Shown one piece after another: positions 47,001 to 53,610 of a stretch of DNA of 64,000 nt. The number at the start of each line of letters is the position of its first letter. Position 1 is the first letter of the stretch. Both the position numbers and the translations under genes were made by a program. The stretch is taken from the NCBI RefSeq assembly GCF_023721795.1, contig NZ_JAMQYE010000002.1, positions 186,001-250,000 of the forward strand. Reading direction: 5' to 3'. The notes under the pieces are model-generated. The model was given only the letters and a program-made list of their open reading frames with translations, was not told the origin of the DNA and did not search any database. This DNA comes from Zeimonas sediminis. Lineage in GTDB: Bacteria > Pseudomonadota > Gammaproteobacteria > Burkholderiales > Burkholderiaceae_E.

Positions 47001-47762
47001 GACCGCGAGCTCGCCCATCGTCTTCCACCCTGAAGGCGTGCGAACCCGTGCGTCGAGCGGCTGGGCCTTGCCCATCGACGGGCGACCGGCCACGATGATC
47101 AGGTCGCCCTGCTGCAGGCCGGAGGTCATCCGGTCGAGGTCGACGAACCCGGTCGGCACGCCGGTCACATCGTTCGGGTTGTTCTGGTTGTACAGCTCGT
47201 CGATCCGCTCGACGACCTTTCCGAGGAGGTCGGGCAGCTGGTGGAAGCCGGCCTGGCCGCGCGAGCCCTCTTCCGAGATCTGGAAGATCCTCGATTCGGC
47301 CTGGTCGAGCAGCTGGCGGGTGTCCTTGCCCTGCGGGTTCAGCGCGGCCGACGAGATCTCGTCAGCCGTGGAAATCAGCCGGCGCAGGATGCCGCGGTCG
47401 CGAACGATCTCGGCGTAGCGCCGGATGTTGGCCGCCGACGGCGTCTCCTGGGCGAGCGCGTTCAGGTAGACCAGCCCGCCCGCCTCGTCGGCCTTGCCGG
47501 CGTTCTGCAGCGCCTCCAGCACGGTGACCACGTCGGCCGGCTGGCCGCGCTCGATCAGCCGCGCCACCTGGTGCCAGATCAGCCGGTGGTCGTGGCGGTA
47601 GAAGTCGTCCTCGCGCAGCACGTCGGCCACGCGGTCGAAGGCGTTGTTGTCGAGCAGCAGCCCGCCGAGCACCGCCTGCTCGGCCTCGATCGAATGCGGC
47701 GGCACGCGCAGCGCGGCGATCTGCGGGTCGAGGGGCGCTCGGCTTTCGGGAACGGATGACAT
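44061..47762 (-). CDS. dnaB: Replicative DNA helicase DnaB with two inteins
   Basis: The frame has 1233 codons without interruption. Residues 1-232 are the DnaB N-domain and the start of the RecA-like domain, up to Walker A GRPSMGK. Residues 233-577 are the first intein. Residues 578-743 run from TAFSLNIGEHVA, with Walker B IIDYLQLM, to MSDLRE. Residues 744-1166 are the second intein. Residues 1167-1233 begin SGAIEQDADVI and end the helicase. Removing both inteins (345 and 423 residues) leaves 465 residues, the normal DnaB length, and restores GRPSMGKT and SDLRESGAIEQDAD. DnaB unwinds DNA ahead of the fork. Since the gene is essential, both inteins should splice. Long shadow frames in this region are not genes. 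Confidence 0.97.
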   Translation of the reverse strand: MSSVPESRAPLDPQIAALRVPPHSIEAEQAVLGGLLLDNNAFDRVADVLREDDFYRHDHRLIWHQVARLIERGQPADVVTVLEALQNAGKADEAGGLVYLNALAQETPSAANIRRYAEIVRDRGILRRLISTADEISSAALNPQGKDTRQLLDQAESRIFQISEEGSRGQAGFHQLPDLLGKVVERIDELYNQNNPNDVTGVPTGFVDLDRMTSGLQQGDLIIVAGRPSMGKAQPLDARVRTPSGWKTMGELAVGDALASVDGAPSIVTAVYPQGERQIWRVTFSDGRGAECCDEHLWTVHHRAWSAPRTLTLAELRELLGERRYQRRLWIDMPSGDFGHRDPLPVDPWVLGALIGDGNLNGTSVGFSNVADDVLERMRERVGESLTLVAAGGPDWRITRRIGQPGRPARNPLRCALETLGLWGTDSSTKFIPRCYLDASRAARLDLLRGLLDTDGWVERWGTVRFSTASERLARDVQELARSLGGWCTVRGKRTSFTVDGRRKPGAPAWVCTIAHPDPASLFLMSAKCERLQGGRSRRRQPVIVSIEPSRRAQAQCIAVSHPSRLYLTDDYVVTHNTAFSLNIGEHVAVDQGLPVAVFSMEMGATQLAMRMVCSVGRLDQQRLRTGRLLEDDWPRLTNAMQKMQDTQLFIDETPALSVLELRARARRLSRQCGQLGLVIIDYLQLMAGSSSGENRATEISEISRGLKGLAKELNCPVIALSQLNRSLEQRPNKRPVMSDLRECVPGDTLVMLADGRRAPIASLVGAEPEVLAMDASQRVVAARSDRVWPVGRKPVFRLSLASGRTLRATAGHRIFTGAGWRTLDDVSVGDRIALARRVPEPASLVVWPEEHVILLGQMIGDGSYLSGQPMRYTTASEENSEAVRRAAESFGCTVTRHAGRGNWHQLVISGNGDRWHHKGVNAWLRKLGIFGQRSHEKRIPGEVFGLSNAQVALLLRHLWATDGSILLRPAGQRGAARVYFATASEGLARDVAALLLRFGIVARIRAMKPATGRTVWNVDVSGSEQQREFLASVGAFGPRAEPARQLAARLEVLVPRANANVDALPREVFAQVRAVMGDRGVTQREMASLRGTSYGGASHFRFAPSRATLGHYAELLDDDALRTWADSDLFWDRVVAIEPDGDEEVFDLTVPGPASWLADGIVSHNSGAIEQDADVILFIYRDEVYNPDSPDKGTAEIIIGKQRNGPIGTVRLTFVGQYTKFENFAGGGFEQS
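44265..45533 (-). other. Intein 2 in DnaB (class 1, LAGLIDADG)
   Basis: The element spans precursor residues 744-1166 (423 aa), inserted between Glu743 and Ser1167. Block A is CVPGDTLVMLADGR; block B has RATAGHRIF (T810, H813); blocks F/G are VFDLTVPGPASWLADGIVSHN, followed by Ser at +1. This is the standard Cys1 pathway. Endonuclease motifs are LLGQMIGDG (about 855) and LLRHLWATDG (about 956). The layout is very like the long-studied Synechocystis and Rhodothermus DnaB inteins, but the site is shifted slightly towards the N-terminus. Confidence 0.93.
46032..47066 (-). other. Intein 1 in DnaB Walker A (class 3 hallmarks, LAGLIDADG)
   Basis: The element spans precursor residues 233-577 (345 aa), inserted between Lys232 and Thr578 of GRPSMGK/T. 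It begins with Ala (AQPLDARVRTPSGWKTMGEL), not Cys/Ser/Thr, so class 1 splicing is not possible. The class 3 set can be read: Trp298 at block B (DEHLW), Cys557 at block F (AQCIAVSHP) and Thr575 in block G (VVTHN), with Thr at +1. The middle holds LAGLIDADG endonuclease motifs LGALIGDGN (about 361) and LRGLLDTDG (about 448). An intein with this first residue type is known from mycobacterial and phage DnaB. Confidence 0.92.
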
Positions 47763-47878
47763 CGGGATCGGGCTGGCCGCGAAGAGGATCGATGTTAGAG
47801 CAAATTCACCGGGCGCGATGTCAGGGAGCGGAACCTTCGCGCGCCGTCACGCGGCAGGGCCTTGCGACGGCCCGGAAA

Positions 47879-47909
47879 GACGAACGGGGCGCCGAAGCGC
47901 CCCGTCGTC
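47879..47909 (-). terminator. Terminator after the rpsF-priB-rpsR-rplI operon
   Basis: On the minus strand GACGA-CGGGGCGC, a short TTC loop, GGCGCCCCG-T-TCGTC is followed by TTTCC. The stem is strong, with one bulged base; the T-run is short. It starts 73 bases after the rplI stop, in a 219-base gap upstream of dnaB. Confidence 0.6.
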
Positions 47910-47981
47910 AGGTGCCGTCCGGGCCGCGAAGCTCGCGGGGAGGACCGGCTCGCCGGCGGCAGGCCGCCGCCGGCGCAGGGA

Positions 47982-48437
47982 TCAGGCGGTCTCGCCGATC
48001 ACCGTGACCTTGATGTTGGCCAGCACGTCGGTGTGCAGCGCCACCTCGACCTCGTACTCGCCGATCGCCTTGAGCGGGCCGTTGGGCATGCGCACCATGG
48101 CCTTCTCGACCGCGGCGAAGCCCTTCTTCTTAAGGGCCTCGGCGATGTCGAAGTTGCCGACCGAGCCGAACAGGCGGCCGTCGACGCCGGCCTTCTCGGT
48201 GATCTCGACCGCCAGGCCCTCGAGCTGCTGGCCCATCGCCTGCGCGGCGGCCAGCTTGTCGGCCTGGATCTTCTCGAGTTCGGCGCGGCGCGCCTCGAAT
48301 TCCTGGATCGCGGCCTGGGTAGCGCGCCGCGCCTTGCCGGTCGGGATCAGGAAGTTGCGGGCGTAGCCGTCTTTCACCCGGACGACGTCGCCGAGCTGGC
48401 CGAGGTTCACGACCTTTTCGAGCAGGATGATCTGCAT
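47982..48437 (-). CDS. rplI: 50S ribosomal protein bL9
   Basis: The 151-residue protein opens [36 protein letters not shown], the invariant N-domain of L9. A long connecting helix ([20 protein letters not shown]) and a C-domain with [21 protein letters not shown] follow. It binds 23S rRNA at the base of the L1 stalk. It is the last gene of the rpsF operon, 19 bases after rpsR. Confidence 0.98.
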   Translation of the reverse strand: MQIILLEKVVNLGQLGDVVRVKDGYARNFLIPTGKARRATQAAIQEFEARRAELEKIQADKLAAAQAMGQQLEGLAVEITEKAGVDGRLFGSVGNFDIAEALKKKGFAAVEKAMVRMPNGPLKAIGEYEVEVALHTDVLANIKVTVIGETA

Positions 48438-48456
48438 GTTCTCGTTCTCCCGCGGC

Positions 48457-48732
48457 TCAGTGGTTGTCGGTGAACGGCAGCAGGGCGAGGAAGCGCGCGC
48501 GCTTGATCGCGACCTGCAGCTGGCGCTGGTAGCGCGCCTTGGTGCCCGTGAGACGGGCCGGGATGATCTTGCCGGTGTCGGTGATGAAGTCCTTCAGCAG
48601 GTCGACGTCCTTGTAGTCGATCTGCTCGATCTTCTCGGCCGTGAACCGGCAGAACTTCTTGCGCTTGAACAGCGCGGCCTGCGCCGGACGGCGCGTTTTC
48701 TTGTCCTTGGAACCACGACGGGCAAAAGCCAT
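48457..48732 (-). CDS. rpsR: 30S ribosomal protein bS18
   Basis: This is a 91-residue basic protein with [40 protein letters not shown] and the conserved [18 protein letters not shown] end. It pairs with bS6 on the small-subunit platform. The first ~20 residues are a basic extension ([16 protein letters not shown]). It lies between priB and rplI. Confidence 0.98.
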   Translation of the reverse strand: MAFARRGSKDKKTRRPAQAALFKRKKFCRFTAEKIEQIDYKDVDLLKDFITDTGKIIPARLTGTKARYQRQLQVAIKRARFLALLPFTDNH

Positions 48733-48745
48733 TTCAGTACCCCTG

Positions 48746-49111
48746 TCAATTCGATGTCGGTTCGAGTTCGGCGAAGCGGGTCACGTGGAGCACCAGCGTC
48801 TTCGACAGCTTGCGGCGCGGCGCGAGAAAGCCGAACGCCGCGATCGCCTGGCCGAGCCTCAGGCCGTCGGCGCGCTGCGCGGCCGGCCCGGAAAAGCTCA
48901 GTGCGATGTCGAATTCCACCTGCCTGCGTTGCCCCGCCTGGGTCACCTCGCTGCGGTGCGCGAGCCTTGCGTCGAGGATCGGGATGCCCGCCGGCGTGTA
49001 GCGCAGCGTTTCCCTGCCGACCAGTTCGCCCGTGAGGCGGATCTCGTTGGCCGGATCGATCGTGGATCCCGCCCGAGATTCGCTGCCTGGGCCTTGCTGG
49101 CGCCCCGTCAC
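48746..49111 (-). CDS. priB: Primosomal replication protein N (PriB)
   Basis: The 121-residue protein starts at GTG. It is a single OB fold: [82 protein letters not shown]. PriB helps PriA reload DnaB at stalled forks. Its place between rpsF and rpsR is characteristic of beta- and gammaproteobacteria. The first ~20 residues are low-complexity and a later start cannot be excluded. Confidence 0.92.
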   Translation of the reverse strand: MTGRQQGPGSESRAGSTIDPANEIRLTGELVGRETLRYTPAGIPILDARLAHRSEVTQAGQRRQVEFDIALSFSGPAAQRADGLRLGQAIAAFGFLAPRRKLSKTLVLHVTRFAELEPTSN

Positions 49112-49148
49112 TCGGTCATGCCGCGCGGCAGCCTGGCGACCTTTCGCG

Positions 49149-49514
49149 TCAACCCTGTTGCGGCTCGGAAACGGCCTTGCGGGCCTCTTCCTTCTGGATC
49201 TGCTTGAGCATCGGCGAAGCGCCGGTCTCGGCCTTCTTCATCGACACGACCAGATGGCGCAGCACGGCGTCGTTGAAGCGGAAGGCGTGCTCGAGCTCAT
49301 CGAGCGTGGGCTGGCCGCACTCGATGTTCATCAGCACATAATGCGCCTTGGCCATCTTCTGGATCGGGTAGGTGAGCTGGCGGCGGCCCCAGTCTTCGAG
49401 GCGGTGCAGCTTGCCTTCCTGGCTCTCGACCAGCGTCTTGTAACGCTCGATCATTGCCGGAACCTGCTCGCTCTGATCGGGATGCACGATCAGCACGATT
49501 TCGTAATGACGCAT
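49149..49514 (-). CDS. rpsF: 30S ribosomal protein bS6
   Basis: The 121-residue protein starts at [18 protein letters not shown], with AAGGAGA a few bases upstream; the ATG seven codons earlier is less likely. Family blocks are [45 protein letters not shown] and [13 protein letters not shown]. It forms a heterodimer with bS18. The region upstream has the direct repeat described separately. Confidence 0.97.
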   Translation of the reverse strand: MRHYEIVLIVHPDQSEQVPAMIERYKTLVESQEGKLHRLEDWGRRQLTYPIQKMAKAHYVLMNIECGQPTLDELEHAFRFNDAVLRHLVVSMKKAETGASPMLKQIQKEEARKAVSEPQQG

Positions 49515-49557
49515 CGTTTCTCCTTGTATTCGCACGAACGCTGCACCCGCTCAAAGG

Positions 49558-49587
49558 GGACGCCCAAACCATAAGAGGACGCCCAAA
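49558..49587 (-). repeat. Direct repeat upstream of rpsF
   Basis: GGACGCCCAAA occurs twice (49558-49568 and 49577-49587), 19 bases apart, 44-73 bases before the rpsF ATG. On the transcribed strand it reads TTTGGGCGTCC. It probably lies in the operon leader. Its role is unknown. Confidence 0.5.
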
Positions 49588-49783
49588 GAGAAAGCCCGAC
49601 TAGGACACCGAATACCGGCGCCCGGGCAGGGTGCGACGCGCTGTGCCTCGTGGACAAAGGCCGCCGGCGACAAGCGTCGATTCACCGTGCGGCGAGGAAC
49701 CCGAAATAATAGCGGATGAACCGAGATTTCTCAAGCCTGACGGCCCGGCACCACCGGGCCGGCCGCACCCGGGGCCGGGCCAG

Positions 49784-50698
49784 GTGATCGCCTGGCTCGT
49801 CCGGGGCGTGCTGGCCGCCCAGTTGCTGGCGGCGCTGGCGGTCGGCTGGTGGCTGGCCGAGCGGGCGGGCTGGCCGGCCTGGGCGGCGGCGCTCGCCGGG
49901 GCGGCGGTTCCGCCCTTCTCCCATGCCTGGACGATCGGCATGCAGTCGCTGGCCGGGGCCTGGCATCGCGCGGGGTCGGCCCCGCCAGCCGGGGGGCCCG
50001 TGGCGGCGGTCCGCGCCTGGCTGGGCGAGACCGCGGCCTCGATTCGCAGCTTCGCGCTGCTGATGCCCTGGTCGGGCGACGCGCCGCTGCCCTCTGGCGC
50101 CGATCCCCGGCGGGTGCCGATCGTCCTGGTGCACGGCTACTTCTGCAACCGGGCAGTGTGGCGCCCGCTGGCCGGCTGGCTGGCCACGCGCGGCCACCCG
50201 CTGGAAGGCGTGAACCTCGAGCCGCCGTTCGCCGCGATCGACGACTACCTGCCGACGCTCGAGCAGGCGGTCGAGCGCCTGCGGGCCCGCACCGGCGCGG
50301 CGCGGGTCGCGCTGGTCGGGCACAGCATGGGCGGCATCGTGATCCGGGCCTGGATCGCGCGCCACGGCCACGACCGGGTCGCCGGCGTCGTGACGCTGGG
50401 CAGCCCGCACCAGGGCACCTGGAGCGCCCGGTTCGGGATCGGCCGCAACGTCGCCCAGATGCGCGCGGGCAGCCCCTGGCTCCGCTCGCTGGAGGCCTCG
50501 GAGTCGCCGCAGGCCAGGGCGCTGTTCACGGTGATCCTGACCCTTCACGACAACATCGTGATGCCGCAGGCGGCCCAGACGCTGGCCGGAGCCCGCCTGC
50601 ACGTGATCGCGGGCGTCGGGCACATGTCGCTCGCGCAGTCGCCGGCCGTGCGCCCCGTGTTGGCCGAGGCGCTGGCGCGGGCCGAGTCCGCGCGATGA
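49784..50698 (+). CDS. Alpha/beta hydrolase (lipase-like) with membrane anchor
   Basis: The frame is open from 49631. I prefer the GTG at 49784 (VIAWLVRGVLAAQLLAAL), which puts a hydrophobic anchor at the N-terminus and leaves the rpsF leader free; the start is uncertain. The catalytic part has VPIVLVHGYFCNRAVWRPLAGWL, the nucleophile elbow VALVGHSMGGIVIRAWIA, TLGSPHQGTW and a late His in AGVGHMSLA. This is the pattern of triacylglycerol lipases or other esterases. The stop overlaps the TetR gene start (ATGA). Confidence 0.82.
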   Translation: MIAWLVRGVLAAQLLAALAVGWWLAERAGWPAWAAALAGAAVPPFSHAWTIGMQSLAGAWHRAGSAPPAGGPVAAVRAWLGETAASIRSFALLMPWSGDAPLPSGADPRRVPIVLVHGYFCNRAVWRPLAGWLATRGHPLEGVNLEPPFAAIDDYLPTLEQAVERLRARTGAARVALVGHSMGGIVIRAWIARHGHDRVAGVVTLGSPHQGTWSARFGIGRNVAQMRAGSPWLRSLEASESPQARALFTVILTLHDNIVMPQAAQTLAGARLHVIAGVGHMSLAQSPAVRPVLAEALARAESAR

Positions 50699-51345
50699 CC
50701 GGCAAGGCGCCCCGGCGGACCCGCGAGCGGATCCTCGAACGCTCGCTGGCGCTGTTCAACGAGCTCGGCGAGCCGGGCGTCACCGTGGCGGCGATCGCCG
50801 AGGACCTGCGGATCAGTCCCGGCAATCTCTACTACCACTTCGCGAACAAGGAAGAGATCGTCACCGCCCTGTTCGCGCGCTTCGACACGCGGATCGGCGC
50901 GCTGCTCGACGAGGCCGGGCGCCGCGAGATCCGGCTGGAGGACGTCGCGCCCTTCCTGAAGCTGCTGTTCGAGGCGATCTGGGACTACCGCTTCGTCTAC
51001 CGCGACATCAACGACCTGCTGTCGCGCCATCGTTCGCTCGAGCTCGGCCTGCAGGCGATCGTCGCACGCAAGACCGAAGCCGCCGCGATGCTGTGCAGGG
51101 TGCTCGCCGAAGACGGCGAGTTGTCCGCCACGCCCGACGAGGTCTCGGCCCTGACCACGAACCTGGTCGTGGTGGCCACCGGCTGGCTGCCCTTCGAGTA
51201 CATCGGCGGCGCGCGCCGCTTCGGGGACCCCGGCTTCGCGCGGGCGTCGATCGAGCGCGGCGTCGGCCAGCTGCTCGCGCTGCTGCGCCCCTGGCTGTCG
51301 GAGAGCGGCCGGCGCCGTCTGGACAGGGCAAGGAACGACGGCTAG
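50695..51345 (+). CDS. TetR-family transcriptional regulator
   Basis: The 216-residue protein has an N-terminal TetR HTH (RILERSLALFNELGEPGVTVAAIAEDLRISPGNLYYHFANKEEIV) and a helical ligand domain (DYRFVYRDINDLLSRHRSLELGLQAI). This C-terminal part resembles the DUF6/TetR members found with lipid-metabolism genes. It is coupled to the lipase gene and may control it. The ligand is unknown. Confidence 0.9.
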   Translation: MTGKAPRRTRERILERSLALFNELGEPGVTVAAIAEDLRISPGNLYYHFANKEEIVTALFARFDTRIGALLDEAGRREIRLEDVAPFLKLLFEAIWDYRFVYRDINDLLSRHRSLELGLQAIVARKTEAAAMLCRVLAEDGELSATPDEVSALTTNLVVVATGWLPFEYIGGARRFGDPGFARASIERGVGQLLALLRPWLSESGRRRLDRARNDG

Positions 51346-51365
51346 GATTCTTTGTATACAGAATC
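51346..51365. promoter_or_regulatory. Palindromic operator candidate for the GntR gene
   Basis: GATTCT-TTGTATAC-AGAATC: six-base arms are exact reverse complements around an AT-rich centre. It begins the base after the TetR stop and ends 11 bases before the GntR start codon. FCD-type GntR regulators often bind sites with a TNGTATACNA-like core, so autoregulation is plausible. Confidence 0.5.
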
Positions 51366-51376
51366 CAGAGGCCACG

Positions 51377-52090
51377 ATGATCCGCCCGCTCGTTCCCGAG
51401 CCCGACCTCGTCGACAAGGCGCATGCGTCGCTGCTCGAGGCGATCCTCTCCGGCGAGCTCGAGCCGGGTCGGCGCTACACGCAGGAAGCGCTGGCCGAGC
51501 GGCTCGGCGTCTCCCGCCAGCCGGTCATCCAGGCGCTGCGGCTGCTTCGGATGCAGGGGCTGATCGTAGACACCGCCAACCGTCGCGGCGTCGAGGTCGC
51601 GCCGCTCGACGAAGCCTTCGTCGGCTGGCTGTACGAGCTTCGCGCCGCGCTCGACGCCGCGGCCGCGCGGGCCGCCGCCCGCGCGCCGCGCCCCGAGCTT
51701 CGCGCCGAAGGCGCCGCGATCCTGCGCGAGGGCCGCGCCGCCGCGGCCGCCGGCGACCTCGAAGCGCTGGTGCGCGCCGACCTGCGCTTTCACCTGTTCG
51801 TCTACGAAGCGGCGGGCAACCCGCTGCTGCTCGAGACCGCCCGCCAGCACTGGCACCACACCCGGCGCGCGATGAGCGCCTACGTGCGGCGCGCCGGACC
51901 GATGCGCAAGGTGTGGGCCGAGCACGCGGCGATCCTCGAAGCGATCGTCGCCGGCGATGCCGAGCGAGCGGCCCGGCTGTCGCACGACCATGCGGCCAAC
52001 TCGGTCAGGCAACTGCTGGCGGCCCCCCGGGAGGGGCCTGCCGAGGCCGAAGCCGGCCGCTCGACCCGGCTCGGGCGCCCCGCCGCCTGA
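51377..52090 (+). CDS. GntR-family regulator with FCD domain
   Basis: The 237-residue protein has a winged HTH (about residues 15-75: LLEAILSGELEPGRRYTQEALAERLGVSRQPVIQALRLLRMQGL) and an FCD effector domain (RADLRFHLFVYEAAGNPLLLETARQHW, EHAAILEAIVAGD with metal-binding His/Asp pattern). The C-terminal 25 residues are Gly/Ala/Pro-rich and look like an added low-complexity tail. Genes for PhyH and a SAF-domain dehydrogenase follow, so it likely regulates their pathway. Confidence 0.9.
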   Translation: MIRPLVPEPDLVDKAHASLLEAILSGELEPGRRYTQEALAERLGVSRQPVIQALRLLRMQGLIVDTANRRGVEVAPLDEAFVGWLYELRAALDAAAARAAARAPRPELRAEGAAILREGRAAAAAGDLEALVRADLRFHLFVYEAAGNPLLLETARQHWHHTRRAMSAYVRRAGPMRKVWAEHAAILEAIVAGDAERAARLSHDHAANSVRQLLAAPREGPAEAEAGRSTRLGRPAA

Positions 52091-52120
52091 GCCTCCACCA
52101 ACGACAACGAGGAGACCCAC

Positions 52121-52939
52121 ATGAAACTGAGCCCCGAACAGCTCGCGCAATTCGAGCGCGACGGCTACCTGTTCTTTCCGTCGCTGTTCAGCCCCGAGGA
52201 AATGAAGGTGCTGCTCGACGAGGTGCCGAAGATCTACGCCGAGCACCGGCCCGAGATCGTCCGCGAGAAGGACGGCGTGACGCCGCGCACCAGCTTCGCG
52301 GCGCACACCTACAACGACGCCTTCGCCAAGCTGGGCCGGCATCCGCGCATGGTCGAGCCGGTCACCCAGATCTTCGGCGAAGACGTCTACATGCACCAGT
52401 TCAAGATCAACGGCAAGCAGGCCTTCGACGGCGACGTCTGGCAGTGGCACCAGGACTACGGCACCTGGCAGCGCGACGACGGCATGCCCGAGCCGCGCGC
52501 GATGAACGTGGCGATCTTCCTCGACGAGGTCAACGAGTTCAACGGCCCGCTGTACTTCATTCCCGGCTCGCACCGCGAAGGCGTCGTCGAGGCCGGCCAC
52601 GACGTGACCACCACCAGCTATCCGCTGTGGACGCTGGACAACGCGAAGGTGTCCGAGCTGGTCGCGCGCGGCGGCATCGTCGCGCCGAAGGGCCCGCCCG
52701 GGTCGATGATGATCTTCCACGGCTGCCTGGTGCACGGCTCGCCGTCGAACATGAGCCCGTGGAACCGCGTGATCGTCTACCTGAGCCTGTGCGCGGTGTC
52801 GAACCACATCACGCAGTTCAAGCGCCCCGACTACATCGCGCACCGCGACTTCACGCCGATCCAGTGCCTGCCGGACGACTGCCTGCTGCGCGACGACGTC
52901 CGCGGCCTGCCCTGGCCTACGGCCGCGCGGGCGGCTTGA
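52121..52939 (+). CDS. Phytanoyl-CoA dioxygenase family protein
   Basis: This 272-residue Fe(II)/2-oxoglutarate enzyme has FERDGYLFFPSLFSPEEM, the HxD metal motif in WQWHQDYGTW, and FIPGSHREG. The distal His is in FHGCLVHGSPSNMSPWNR. PhyH-family bacterial enzymes hydroxylate varied substrates; this one has no adjacent CoA ligase. It follows the GntR gene by 30 bases and likely belongs to its regulon. Confidence 0.9.
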   Translation: MKLSPEQLAQFERDGYLFFPSLFSPEEMKVLLDEVPKIYAEHRPEIVREKDGVTPRTSFAAHTYNDAFAKLGRHPRMVEPVTQIFGEDVYMHQFKINGKQAFDGDVWQWHQDYGTWQRDDGMPEPRAMNVAIFLDEVNEFNGPLYFIPGSHREGVVEAGHDVTTTSYPLWTLDNAKVSELVARGGIVAPKGPPGSMMIFHGCLVHGSPSNMSPWNRVIVYLSLCAVSNHITQFKRPDYIAHRDFTPIQCLPDDCLLRDDVRGLPWPTAARAA

Positions 52940-52965
52940 CTGGCCGCCGCACCGAACGTGAGTCG

Positions 52966-53228
52966 CCCGTTTTCTCTTGGCGAGCCTCGCGCGGGCTGGC
53001 TGGCGAGGCGCCGCGCTTTCCGCTCCGGGTGCTGCGGCCCCGCTGCGCGGGGCTTCCCTCGCCTTCCTCGTCCGCGGCGGGTCGGGCGCAACTCGCGGGC
53101 CTACCGGCCCGCTCAGACAGCGCCCTCCCTGATCGCCGCTCCCTTCGGAAGCGCTCGGCTTGCACAAGGAGCGGAAAGCGCGGCGCCTCGCCAGCCAGCC
53201 GGACACGTCATTGAAGCGCGAAAACGGG
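52966..53228. repeat. Palindromic repeat unit, copy 1 (inverted relative to copy 2)
   Basis: The 671-base gap 52940-53610 holds no credible gene. Copy 1 has perfect 32-bp arms at 52994-53025 and 53169-53200 (GGCTGGCTGGCGAGGCGCCG...), and a further CCCGTTTTC/GAAAACGGG pair at 52966-52974 and 53220-53228. Between the arms lies a core of about 143 bases (53026-53168) containing GCCCCGCTGCGCGGGGCTTC and CCTTCGGAAGCGCTCGGCTT. The same core, reverse complemented, makes up copy 2. Confidence 0.85.
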
Positions 53229-53365
53229 AAGCTCCGATCCGCTCCCGCGCGCGGCCGACACCACTGCGCCCGAGCCTCAGCCAGCCGAAGTGCAGGGCGC
53301 TTCCGGATGCCACAACGCGCGGAGGTCGGCACAATTCATCCAACCGTGAAGCCAGGACGCATCGA

Positions 53366-53579
53366 GTGCCGGCGTGCGGGCGAGGCCCGTCGTTTCGCGC
53401 CCTTGTGCAAGCCGAGTGCTTCCGAAGGGAGCGCGGGAGAAGGCGCGCAGCCTGTCTGAGCCCGCGAAGCGGGCGAGTTCTGCGCGCCCCCGCGCGGACG
53501 AGGAAGACGAGGGAAGCCCCGCGCAGCGGGGCCGCAGCACCCGGGCGCGAAACGACGGGCCTCGCCCGCACGTCGGCAC
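53366..53579. repeat. Palindromic repeat unit, copy 2
   Basis: The arms at 53366-53402 and 53543-53579 are 37 bp, with one mismatch (GTGCCGGCGTGCGGGCGAGG...). The core (53403-53542) reads TTGTGCAAGCCGAGTGCTTC, CTGTCTGAGC, GACGAGGAAGACGAGGGAAG and CCCCGCGCAGCGGGG. It is the reverse complement of copy 1 with substitutions. The arms of the two copies have no obvious similarity to each other although each pair is self-complementary. No open frame is convincing. Confidence 0.85.
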
Positions 53580-53610
53580 CCGCACCGTCACCAAGAAGAG
53601 GAAGAAGAAG

